Assembly (NCBI GenBank): GCA_040367435.1
Contig: BAABWY010000004.1
Span: 186,001 to 250,000 of the forward strand
Direction of reading: 5' to 3'
From: Hyphomicrobiales bacterium 4NK60-0047b
GTDB lineage: Bacteria; Pseudomonadota; Alphaproteobacteria; Rhizobiales; HXMU1428-3
DNA: 64,000 bases
Made by a program: the position numbers and the translations under genes. Below are positions 19,912 through 28,660 of this stretch, piece after piece. The first letter of the stretch is position 1, and each line of letters begins with the position of its first letter. Below the pieces are notes generated by a model. It ran no database searches. It was not told where the DNA came from and was given only the letters and a program-made list of their open reading frames with translations.

Positions 19912-20607
19912 ATGTATCAAGTCAAAGAAATATTTTACACCTTGCAAGGTGAAGGCACTCACAGTGGGCGCGCGGCTGTTTTTATGCGTTTTAGTGGCTG
20001 TAACCTTTGGACAGGCCGTGAGATTGATCGTGCTCAGGCGATTTGTCAATTTTGTGATACGGACTTTGTTGGAGTTGATGGTGAGAATGGTGGGAAGTAC
20101 GCCACAGCTGAAGAGTTGGCCTTAAAGGCTTGTCGTGTCGCGATTGGTGACAGAGAAGAAACTTCGAACGTTGATGGTTTGCTTATTGTGCTCACAGGGG
20201 GCGAGCCTTTGTTACAAGTGGATGCTGCTTTAATTGATGCCTTACATAAACAAGGTTTTGAAATTGCGGTTGAGACTAATGGCACTATTAAGGTTCCTAC
20301 GGGATTAGACTGGGTTTGCGTCAGCCCAAAGGCCGGTTCTGAGATTGTTCAAAAGTCTGGAAATGAGTTGAAGCTTGTTTTTGGGCAAAAGGGACTGACA
20401 CCTGAAGAGTTTGAAAGTTGGGAATTTGACCATTTCTATCTCCAACCTATGGACACCCTAAGGGTGAGTAGTAAAAGGAGTGATTATTCGCAGATTAATA
20501 TTAGTGACGAAACTGACAGCCTCACTGATCAAGTGATTGCTTATTGTAAGGCTCATCCTAAGTGGAAACTCAGCTTGCAGACCCATAAGATCTTAAACAT
20601 TGCTTGA
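19912..20607 (+). CDS. queE: 7-carboxy-7-deazaguanine synthase QueE
   Basis: 231 aa radical-SAM enzyme converting 6-carboxytetrahydropterin to 7-carboxy-7-deazaguanine. The N-terminal YTLQGEGTHSGRAAVFMR is typical. The cluster motif is the expanded C-x14-C-x2-C (CNLW ... CQFCDTDF) rather than the standard C-x3-C-x2-C; the expanded form is known from some proteobacterial QueE. LTGGEPLLQ and VETNGT are the other signatures. 45 bp after queC. The end of the gene (TGCTTGAGG) has slight likeness to the hairpin repeat but was not counted as one. Confidence 0.95.
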   Translation: MYQVKEIFYTLQGEGTHSGRAAVFMRFSGCNLWTGREIDRAQAICQFCDTDFVGVDGENGGKYATAEELALKACRVAIGDREETSNVDGLLIVLTGGEPLLQVDAALIDALHKQGFEIAVETNGTIKVPTGLDWVCVSPKAGSEIVQKSGNELKLVFGQKGLTPEEFESWEFDHFYLQPMDTLRVSSKRSDYSQINISDETDSLTDQVIAYCKAHPKWKLSLQTHKILNIA

Positions 20608-20700
20608 GGTGCAACTTGCCCTTTCAAACCGGGTGCTCTAAAGAAGTTAGGACTAGACCCTAGCTAATCCATTAAATGAGAAAATACAGCCGAAACTATC

Positions 20701-21084
20701 ATGCTTATATATAAAGAATTTACATTCGAAGCCGCACATTTCTTACCTTCTGCGGAAAAAGGAACGCCTAATAGCCGTATTCATGGGCATTCTTTTCGGG
20801 TGCGCGTGACTTTAAAAGGAGCACCTGATGATGATACCGGTCTTATTTTGCATTTAGGCACAGTTGAAGAAAAACTGAAGACTGTTCAGGGGAAACTTGA
20901 TCATCGGTTTTTGAATGAGGATGTACCTGGCTTGGAACTTCCAACGCTAGAGCATATTGCCTTATGGATTTGGGGTGAGTTGCATCATGAGCTGCCATTG
21001 ATTTATGAAGTGAGTGTGATGCGTGATAGTTGTGGCGAGGGCTGCATTTATCGCGGGTCTCAGCACAAGAAAGATGCGGGCTAA
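20701..21084 (+). CDS. queD: 6-carboxytetrahydropterin synthase QueD (atypical active site)
   Basis: 127 aa, T-fold PTPS family. The N-terminal YKEFTFEAAHFLP and the zinc-binding HGHSFRV match QueD, as do LDHRFLNE, LPTLEHIALWIW and RDSCGEGCIYRG at the end. At the place of the catalytic Cys of E. coli QueD (KCGRLHGHSF) this protein has PNSRIHGHSF, that is Asn instead of Cys. The segment corresponding to WIIDFAELK is also changed (LILHLGTVEE). Context (queC, queE, queF) strongly supports the function, so this may be a clade variant using another residue. queF starts 3 bp after its stop. Confidence 0.88.
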   Translation: MLIYKEFTFEAAHFLPSAEKGTPNSRIHGHSFRVRVTLKGAPDDDTGLILHLGTVEEKLKTVQGKLDHRFLNEDVPGLELPTLEHIALWIWGELHHELPLIYEVSVMRDSCGEGCIYRGSQHKKDAG

Positions 21085-21087
21085 GAT

Positions 21088-21558
21088 ATGAGTGATGAAG
21101 ACAACTTAAAGCAACATATTTCACAATTAGGTGGCTCAAATGAAATAGCGGCCTCACCTAAAGAAGCTGTTCTTGAGCGTGTACCGAACCCGCAAGCTGA
21201 TACGCCTTATGTGGCTCGTTTTACCTGCCCTGAATTTACGTCTCTATGTCCTGTGACCGGGCAGCCTGATTTTGCCCAGTTGATGATTGATTATGTGCCA
21301 GGTGATTGGTTGGTTGAATCTAAATCTCTTAAACTCTACCTCACATCGTTTCGAAATCATGGTGCTTTTCATGAAGATTGTACGGTGGCAATTGGCAAGC
21401 GCATTGCTGAATTATTGGAGCCACAATATTTACGTATTGGTGGATATTGGTATCCGCGCGGCGGCATTCCTATTGATGTGTTTTGGCAATTTGGTACTGT
21501 GCCTGAAAGTGTGTGGCTGCCAGATCAAAATGTGCCAAATTACCGCGGCCGTGGTTAG
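21088..21558 (+). CDS. queF: preQ0 reductase QueF
   Basis: 156 aa, the short unimodular type. It reduces the nitrile of preQ0 to the amine preQ1 with NADPH. Catalytic Cys in [18 protein letters not shown]-binding ESKSLKLY, and [11 protein letters not shown] are all present. Only 3 bp separate it from queD, so translation is probably coupled. The following cfa gene begins 59 bp later on the same strand and may be transcribed with it. Confidence 0.96.
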   Translation: MSDEDNLKQHISQLGGSNEIAASPKEAVLERVPNPQADTPYVARFTCPEFTSLCPVTGQPDFAQLMIDYVPGDWLVESKSLKLYLTSFRNHGAFHEDCTVAIGKRIAELLEPQYLRIGGYWYPRGGIPIDVFWQFGTVPESVWLPDQNVPNYRGRG

Positions 21559-21617
21559 GCCCTAAGGCCATTTTTATTTGATTTCATTTCTATCAAGAGT
21601 AAAAAAGGTGTTTCCCC

Positions 21618-22889
21618 ATGCGACTGCTTCCCAAACTGCTTAAAAAGGCTATCAAGAAGGGTACGTTACGGTTAAGGGGACCGAAGGGAGAAGTTCATCT
21701 CATAGGCGGGCTTGAAGACGGCCCTGAGGTGAGCATTGAAATCACTGACCCATCATATGATTGGAAAATCGTTCTCAACCCGGAGCTTTATGCGGGCGAA
21801 GCTTATATGCATGGCGCCCTTAAGATTGAAACGGGCGATATCTATTCGTTTCTTGAATTATTTTTCCTTAATAAGCGCAGCTTTGACCTCACGGCCAGTC
21901 AGATTTACTGGAAAGGTGTGGCGCGCAAGCTCAAACGTTTTCAACAGCACAACCCGATTGCAAGAGCGCGTGCCAATGTGAAGCATCATTATGATTTAGG
22001 GAATGAGTTATACCGACTGTTTCTTGATGATGATATGCAATATTCCTGCGGTTATTATGCAGAGGGGGTGCAAACTCTTGAAGAGGCACAATTAGCCAAG
22101 AAACGTCATCTAGCTGCCAAACTTGGATTAGAAGATGGACAGCGAATTTTAGAAATTGGCTGTGGCTGGGGTGGCTTGTCGCTTTATCTCTCACAACTAG
22201 CTGATGTTGAGATCACGGCGGTGACGCTCTCGAAAGAACAGATTGATATTGCGCGCGCCAGAGCGGCGGCAGCATCACTAACTGACCGTGTGAATTTCAA
22301 GCTTTGTGATTACCGTGAAGTATCTGGCACCTTTGATCGGGTGATTTCTGTTGGTATGCTTGAGCATGTGGGTGTTGGGCATTTAGATGAGTATTTCTTA
22401 AATGTGCGGGATCGTTTGAGTGCGGATGGCTTGGCACTCATTCATTCGATTAGTTCAAAAGCCCCTCCTGGCATTACTGGTCCGTTTTTAGCGAAATATA
22501 TATTCCCTGGCGGCTATAGTCCCTCTTTATCGGAAGCGATTACGTCTGTGGAGCATAGCGGCTTATGGGCGCTTGATATTGAGATTTGGCGCAAGCACTA
22601 TGGGCACACGCTTCGCGAATGGCGCATGCGCTGTGCTGAGAATAAAGATCAGATCATCAAACTCTATGATGAGAAATTTTATCGGATGTGGGAGTTTTAT
22701 CTCGCCGCATGTGAAGGGGCGTTTATGCATGGGGCTTCCCATGTGTTCCAAATGCAGCTTGCGCGTTCTCCTGATGCCGCGCCGTTAACACGGGGTTATG
22801 TTGAAGAGCGGACGGTGAAGATCAAAGAGCGCGAGCCTTTGTTTCTTGATAGGTTACAAGATGCAACTGATGAAGCTTTCTCTAGATAG
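21618..22889 (+). CDS. cfa: Cyclopropane-fatty-acyl-phospholipid synthase family methyltransferase
   Basis: 423 aa. N-terminal lipid-binding region (about 1-110), ARANVKHHYDLGNELYRLFLDDDMQYSCGYY, then the SAM-binding loop ILEIGCGWGGLSLYL, VTLSKEQ, and VGMLEHVG; the C-terminal part has FPGGYSPSL and WRKHYGHTLREW. The enzyme adds a methylene bridge from SAM to unsaturated acyl chains in membrane phospholipids. It follows queF by 59 bp and converges on kdsA with an 8-bp gap and no terminator, so antisense overlap of transcripts is likely. Its GC content looks a little higher than its neighbours. Specific member of the family uncertain. Confidence 0.9.
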   Translation: MRLLPKLLKKAIKKGTLRLRGPKGEVHLIGGLEDGPEVSIEITDPSYDWKIVLNPELYAGEAYMHGALKIETGDIYSFLELFFLNKRSFDLTASQIYWKGVARKLKRFQQHNPIARARANVKHHYDLGNELYRLFLDDDMQYSCGYYAEGVQTLEEAQLAKKRHLAAKLGLEDGQRILEIGCGWGGLSLYLSQLADVEITAVTLSKEQIDIARARAAAASLTDRVNFKLCDYREVSGTFDRVISVGMLEHVGVGHLDEYFLNVRDRLSADGLALIHSISSKAPPGITGPFLAKYIFPGGYSPSLSEAITSVEHSGLWALDIEIWRKHYGHTLREWRMRCAENKDQIIKLYDEKFYRMWEFYLAACEGAFMHGASHVFQMQLARSPDAAPLTRGYVEERTVKIKEREPLFLDRLQDATDEAFSR

Positions 22890-22897
22890 ATTAAATT

Positions 22898-23725
22898 CTA
22901 GCTTTTCACCACGTCATCAATTGCCTTGAGGCTTTGCAGCAAGGCTTTTAGTTCTTTTAGTGGGATCATGTTGGGGCCGTCTGAGGGGGCGTTGTCTGGG
23001 TCGTCATGGGTTTCGATGAATAGGCCGCCTACTCCCACTGCAACAGCTGCTCTTGCCAATACAGGCACGAATTCTCGTTGGCCGCCGCTTGATGTACCCT
23101 GACCGCCTGGTTGTTGGACGGAATGGGTGGCGTCAAACACGACTGGGCAGCCGGTTTCCGCCATGATGGGCAGGCCTCTGAAGTCTGTTACCAAGGTGTT
23201 ATAACCAAAGCTTGCACCGCGCTCTGTTAGCAAAATGTTTTGATTACCGGTGCTGAGGACTTTATCGACGACGTTTCTCATATCCCAAGGAGCTAGGAAC
23301 TGCCCTTTTTTAATTTTGATGACTTTGCCCGTTTTACCAGCAGCTATGAGTAAATCAGTTTGGCGGCACAGAAAGGCAGGAATTTGTAGGACATCTACTA
23401 CTTCAGCAACTTGTGCGCATTGGCTTGCTTCGTGGATGTCTGTAAGTATAGCAAGGTCTAGCTGCTCTTTAATTTCAGCAAAAATTTCCAGGCTTTTTTC
23501 TAAGCCCAATCCGCGCTGGCCGCTGGCGCTGGTCCTGTTGGCTTTATCGAACGAAGCTTTAAAGACAAAAGGAATGTTTAGCTCTGTGCAGATTTCTTTA
23601 ATGCCCTCAGCCATCATGAAGCCATGATCTCTGCTCTCTAGTTGGCAGGGACCGGCAAAGAGCATAAATGGAGATTTGATGCTTATGTCATTTTGATGGA
23701 TAGAAACTGAGGAATGAGGCTGCAT
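22898..23725 (-). CDS. kdsA: 3-deoxy-8-phosphooctulonate synthase (KDO-8-P synthase)
   Basis: 275 aa DAHP-synthase-like TIM barrel that condenses arabinose 5-phosphate with PEP, giving the KDO precursor of lipopolysaccharide. Motifs: [59 protein letters not shown] split over two segments, [11 protein letters not shown] and [20 protein letters not shown]. Active LPS synthesis is consistent with lpxA/B/D/I in this window. Between it and pyrG lies one small membrane-protein gene. Confidence 0.97.
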   Translation of the reverse strand: MQPHSSVSIHQNDISIKSPFMLFAGPCQLESRDHGFMMAEGIKEICTELNIPFVFKASFDKANRTSASGQRGLGLEKSLEIFAEIKEQLDLAILTDIHEASQCAQVAEVVDVLQIPAFLCRQTDLLIAAGKTGKVIKIKKGQFLAPWDMRNVVDKVLSTGNQNILLTERGASFGYNTLVTDFRGLPIMAETGCPVVFDATHSVQQPGGQGTSSGGQREFVPVLARAAVAVGVGGLFIETHDDPDNAPSDGPNMIPLKELKALLQSLKAIDDVVKS

Positions 23726-23877
23726 TGATTGTCCTAATTGCTTGGCTTTCAGGGCTTAAATAAGAACTTATCTAAATAAAGTTTTCAGTGGGTTTAAGCA
23801 AGCTCTTTGTAGGGGAATACCAGTTCAATAGGCATCGCATAAGGATTACATGAGGCGTGTCGTAGATTTAAAAGGAT

Positions 23878-24135
23878 TTAAGATTGTTTTTTATTTTTGT
23901 GTTTTGTGTGAATGGCAGAATAGACACCAATTCCTATGATGAAAGATACAAGAAGAATTAGGCCGTACATGAAAAAGATTTCACTATTTTGATTAAATGA
24001 AATTCTTGAATTTTCAAAGTGAGAGATCATATCCCCATTAGTTGCATTTAAACCAATGTTTGAATCTTCCCCATTAACTAGCCCTGTAAGGCTTTGCAGA
24101 ACGTTAACTAATTTTTCTGTCACTTGAGTGAACAT
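23878..24135 (-). CDS. Small membrane protein, 85 aa, unknown
   Basis: Not recognised. One strong membrane segment (about residues 53-75, FFMYGLILLVSFIIGIGVYS) is followed by a short basic tail ending HTKHKNKKQS, so the C-terminus is likely cytoplasmic. The first 50 residues are polar with an amphipathic stretch. It lies between kdsA and pyrG with about 150-200 bp of non-coding DNA on each side. The ribosome site is weak (AGAG), and coding status rests on the coherent membrane segment and the lack of an alternative gene in the gap. Confidence 0.5.
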   Translation of the reverse strand: MFTQVTEKLVNVLQSLTGLVNGEDSNIGLNATNGDMISHFENSRISFNQNSEIFFMYGLILLVSFIIGIGVYSAIHTKHKNKKQS

Positions 24136-24333
24136 GCTCTATCTCTATATCAATCAAATTTTGCGGGTAATTTATCCCTATATTAAATTACATACTATAA
24201 TTAAATCAATAGGCTGTAAAAATGGTTAAATATTACAATTTAAGCTAGTTAATATTAGTCATTGAAAATTATGGTGAATTTTAGATTGTTGACTGCAAAG
24301 AGGCAATAACTGCAATTTAAGAACTATTTTCAA

Positions 24334-25968
<1,635 letters not shown>

Positions 25969-26028
25969 TTAGATTGCATGTTTATTTACAGATTCGTATA
26001 GAAAAATTCAGTTGCGAACAGTTAAATT

Positions 26029-26075
26029 AGAAAAAGGGCGATAGTGATGACATATTCGTCACACTTATCGCCCTT
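26029..26075 (-). terminator. Intrinsic terminator after secG
   Basis: AAGGGCGATA (26034-26043) pairs with TATCGCCCTT (26066-26075), extended inwards by GTG/CAC and TGAC/GTCA with small bulges. On the minus strand the stem is followed by TTTTTC. It separates secG from pyrG. Confidence 0.9.
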
Positions 26076-26107
26076 ATGTCATTTAAAAGTATGACTTTTT
26101 TGATGTG

Positions 26108-26205
26108 CTTCAGGTCGTCTACTAGCTACCGTACTATTTTATGCTTCAGGTTTTTCACCAGGAAACGAAACGAAGCAACCGTCACAAAATAACCGCGCTA
26201 TTTTT
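26108..26205. repeat. Hairpin repeat family members overlapping the secG stop codon
   Basis: The first copy begins GTGCTTCAGGT at 26108 and ends CCGTACTATTTT; the outer arms GTGC/GTAC still pair with a wobble. A second begins ATGCTTCAGGTTTTTC near 26142 and, after a longer interior, ends CCGCGCTATTTT at 26194-26205. The secG stop TAG (minus strand, 26198-26200) lies inside this last motif. The second copy is longer than the 40-bp unit and may be a composite or carry an insertion. Confidence 0.65.
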
Positions 26206-26566
26206 TAGGTGCATCTGGAGTTGGAACAACTGGACCATCAAGTTTTTTAGGTGCGGCTGGTGGTGTTGGGAGCCCGTCCAAGACTTTGCCAGATTTTTTC
26301 GGTCCATCAACTTTGATTGCGTCAATTTTAGACTCTGTTGTGGTTGCATTACGACCTAAAACTGTAAGGCCGATGCTTGAAAGAAAGAAGCAAGCCGCTA
26401 ATATGGCCGTTGTTCTGGAGAGTAAATTGCCTGTTCCGCGTCCTGACGTCATACCGCCGCCGCCGCCGCCAATACCAAGTGCACCACCTTCAGAGCGTTG
26501 CAATAACACTGTGGCGATGATGCCCAGTGCGATTAGCACGTGAACGACCAATAATATAGTTGCCAT
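26198..26566 (-). CDS. secG: Preprotein translocase subunit SecG
   Basis: 122 aa. Two membrane segments (about residues 4-22 and 50-72) are separated by the SecG signature LLQRSEGGALG and a Gly-rich loop with GTGNLLSRTTAILA. SecG assists SecYE during export. The C-terminal 45 residues are Pro/Ala/Lys-rich, longer than in E. coli SecG, as often in alphaproteobacteria. The stop codon lies within a hairpin-repeat element, so the very end of the protein may have been set by that insertion. Confidence 0.95.
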   Translation of the reverse strand: MATILLVVHVLIALGIIATVLLQRSEGGALGIGGGGGGMTSGRGTGNLLSRTTAILAACFFLSSIGLTVLGRNATTTESKIDAIKVDGPKKSGKVLDGLPTPPAAPKKLDGPVVPTPDAPKK

Positions 26567-26969
26567 TAGACTTCCTTTGTTAGCTGCGACGGGCCAAAGA
26601 GTTATCCCTATTTAAGAGAGTGATAAATCTTTATGGCGTCACGCTGAGTTCTTTAGCTTGTTGTCTTATTTAACTTAATTGTCGCAGGACACAAGAAAAA
26701 TGAGACAAAAGATTAATTGCCATATATTTACGAGTACTTTTTTGTCAGTTTGCTCAAACTTTTAAACGTAAATGTTCGGTTCTAAAGGAGCAAATAGTTT
26801 AGAGTGCCCAAATCAGTTGATTTAAGGCTTATATCGCCTTCTTTGGTGAAAAATCAATAGAGAAACGCTTTAATGTTACAAGTTAAATCAGATAGATAAT
26901 GATTAAACCTGATGAATTTCTTTTTTTTGCATTTATTTCAGTGAGTTAATCCTGTTTAAGACCATTAGT
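26567..26969. other. Non-coding region upstream of secG
   Basis: 403 bp, AT-rich, no supportable gene on either strand. Only a small 5-bp hairpin (AAGGC 26824-26828 with GCCTT 26836-26840) stands out. No tRNA was found although tRNA genes lie near secG in some bacteria. The secG promoter is expected here. Confidence 0.45.
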
Positions 26970-27539
26970 TTAAGACTTTTCTTTGTTTTCAACGCTTGAT
27001 GGGAAAATAGTCTCAAACAAAGTGGGTTCAGGTTTTTTCGTTGGTTCTAGGCTTGATTTCTTTTTTTTCTTTTTAACCGGTTTCTTTTTTGTCGTACTTT
27101 TCTTGGTATTTTTCTTCTTTTTAGGTTTTGGCTTTTGTACTTTTTTCTCAGGCTTAGATTTTGTTTTCGCTTTTTTGTCGACTAAATCCTTTTTAGGATC
27201 AGCTTTTTTAGGCTTTGGCTTTGGCGCTTTTTTCTTTCTTGGCTGGGGGCAGCGGAATTTATATTGTTCTTCGGTTTCGATGAATTCCTTAATTGGTAGG
27301 AGGTCATCACCTTTCATGTTGTCTTTTACCCATTCAAAGCCTTTTGACATATTCATCACGGCTGGAGTGGCTTTTAGTGTTTTTATTTTGCTCTTAAGGG
27401 TTTTGCATTCTTTCTTGGCCAGGGGCTTAGCGCTTACAGGCTGAATAGAAGATACGCTCAGAGTGAGCAAAAGAACTGCTAGCGCCAAAGTCAGTGATTT
27501 TATGAATGAAATTGCCCAGCGGATACGCGTAACAAACAT
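26970..27539 (-). CDS. Secreted Lys/Pro-rich hypothetical protein, 189 aa
   Basis: Not recognised. The N-terminus is a Sec signal peptide (basic start, hydrophobic core about residues 14-30, probable cleavage after PVSA). A small domain with two cysteines follows (about 38-100; KKECKTLKSKIKTLK, FEWVKDNMKGDDLLPIKEF, QYKFRCPQP), which may form a disulfide in the periplasm. Residues 100-165 are almost only Lys, Pro, Ser, Thr and Ala, and the tail regains normal composition. Such basic tails often bind DNA, acidic polymers or cell wall, but no function can be assigned. It lies 91 bp downstream of tpiA on the same strand. Confidence 0.68.
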   Translation of the reverse strand: MFVTRIRWAISFIKSLTLALAVLLLTLSVSSIQPVSAKPLAKKECKTLKSKIKTLKATPAVMNMSKGFEWVKDNMKGDDLLPIKEFIETEEQYKFRCPQPRKKKAPKPKPKKADPKKDLVDKKAKTKSKPEKKVQKPKPKKKKNTKKSTTKKKPVKKKKKKSSLEPTKKPEPTLFETIFPSSVENKEKS

Positions 27540-27630
27540 GAATTTTATGCCCCGAATAGTGTAAGTAGGTACAGTCCTACCTATGGCTTATGTCTTTAAC
27601 CATAAGGATTTGGACTGCACCTTATATCAG

Positions 27631-28377
27631 CTATTCGTAGGCTGCAATAATTCCTGCAAAATCTTCTGCTTTTAAACTCGCGCCGCCAACAAGCGCGCCG
27701 TTTACATTACTTGCTGCCATAAGTTCTTTGGCATTGCCTGGTTTCACGGAACCACCATAGAGAAGACGCATATTGGAACCTGTTTCAGACCCTAGGGTCT
27801 CAATAAGGTTATTTCTAATGAATGTGTGTACTGTTGCCACGTCGTCGACTGTTGGAGTTAAACCCGTTCCAATAGCCCATACGGGTTCATATGCAATGAT
27901 TAAATTCTCTGCTGTTGCGCCTTCAGGAATTGAATTTTTCAACTGACGCTCAATGACTTTCAAGGTTAATTCAGCTTTTCTCTCGCCTATCAACTCGCCA
28001 ACACATAGAATAGCTTTTAAGCCTGCTCTCCAAGCGGCTTCTGTTTGGGATTTAACGACCCTATCTAGCTCTCCATGGTCCATACGGCGCTCTGAATGGC
28101 CGGTGATAATGTAAGTGGCACCGCAATCTTTCAGCATTTCCGCTGATAAATCGCCTGTGTGAGCTCCTTTTTCAGCGCTGTGACAGGTTTGGCCGCCTAA
28201 TTCAATGGGAGTTCCTTTAAGAACATGGGAAAAAGCCATGATTAATGTTGCTGGAGGGCAAATTAAAACGTCACAATTCGGAGTTGAACTGACTTTATCT
28301 TTTAATGAATTAATTTCAGATACTGAATTAGAAATCCCATTCATTTTCCAGTTTCCGGCTACTATTGGTCTGATCAT
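27631..28377 (-). CDS. tpiA: Triosephosphate isomerase
   Basis: 248 aa TIM barrel interconverting dihydroxyacetone phosphate and glyceraldehyde 3-phosphate. Catalytic residues are visible: Lys in GNWKMNG, His in IITGHSERR, Glu in [11 protein letters not shown]; the phosphate loop [11 protein letters not shown] follows. Normal length. It is transcribed divergently from ppiD, with which it shares about 280 bp of upstream DNA. Confidence 0.98.
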   Translation of the reverse strand: MIRPIVAGNWKMNGISNSVSEINSLKDKVSSTPNCDVLICPPATLIMAFSHVLKGTPIELGGQTCHSAEKGAHTGDLSAEMLKDCGATYIITGHSERRMDHGELDRVVKSQTEAAWRAGLKAILCVGELIGERKAELTLKVIERQLKNSIPEGATAENLIIAYEPVWAIGTGLTPTVDDVATVHTFIRNNLIETLGSETGSNMRLLYGGSVKPGNAKELMAASNVNGALVGGASLKAEDFAGIIAAYE

Positions 28378-28474
28378 TTTTGAAAAACGCCCCTCAGTTT
28401 ACATGTGTATTTATTTGATCTTTTTATAAAGGCAATTAAGCCTTTTGTTATTTTGCTTAAAAAATGGCTTGCCA

Positions 28475-28557
28475 AGACCTTCCTATCCACTTTAGGAAGG
28501 TCTATTAAGCTAGAAACCTTACCACCAAAGAATTGTTGGCATTCGCCTAAGTGGATA
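28475..28557 (+). promoter_or_regulatory. Alternative hairpins in the ppiD leader
   Basis: Hairpin A: AGACCTTCCTA (28475-28485) with TAGGAAGGTCT (28493-28503), a perfect 11-bp stem with a 7-nt loop. Hairpin B: TATCCACTTTAGG (28484-28496) can pair with CCTAAGTGGATA (28546-28557), with one extra T. B would use the loop and 3' arm start of A, so the two exclude each other. The element lies 100-190 bp upstream of ppiD and upstream of tpiA in the other direction. Regulatory meaning is inferred. Confidence 0.5.
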
Positions 28558-28660
28558 CTATGATGGGTGGAATTTGTACATAGATCGTCTTTTTTTGTAT
28601 TAATGGCAATGAATATCATTAATTACAATGCGGCGAATCGAAACATAAGATGGAATTTAA

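Noticed and set aside
26567-26969. Possible tRNA near secG
   Set aside because: No cloverleaf-compatible GC stems or T-loop sequence were found in this AT-rich stretch.
26983-27444. Phe-rich plus-strand open frame of 153 codons
   Set aside because: It is the reverse reading of the Lys-rich tail of the secreted protein; the Phe runs are the complement of AAG/AAA codons.
28374-28619. Minus-strand open frame upstream of tpiA
   Set aside because: It overlaps the tpiA start and the alternative hairpins of the leader, without ribosome site or family look.
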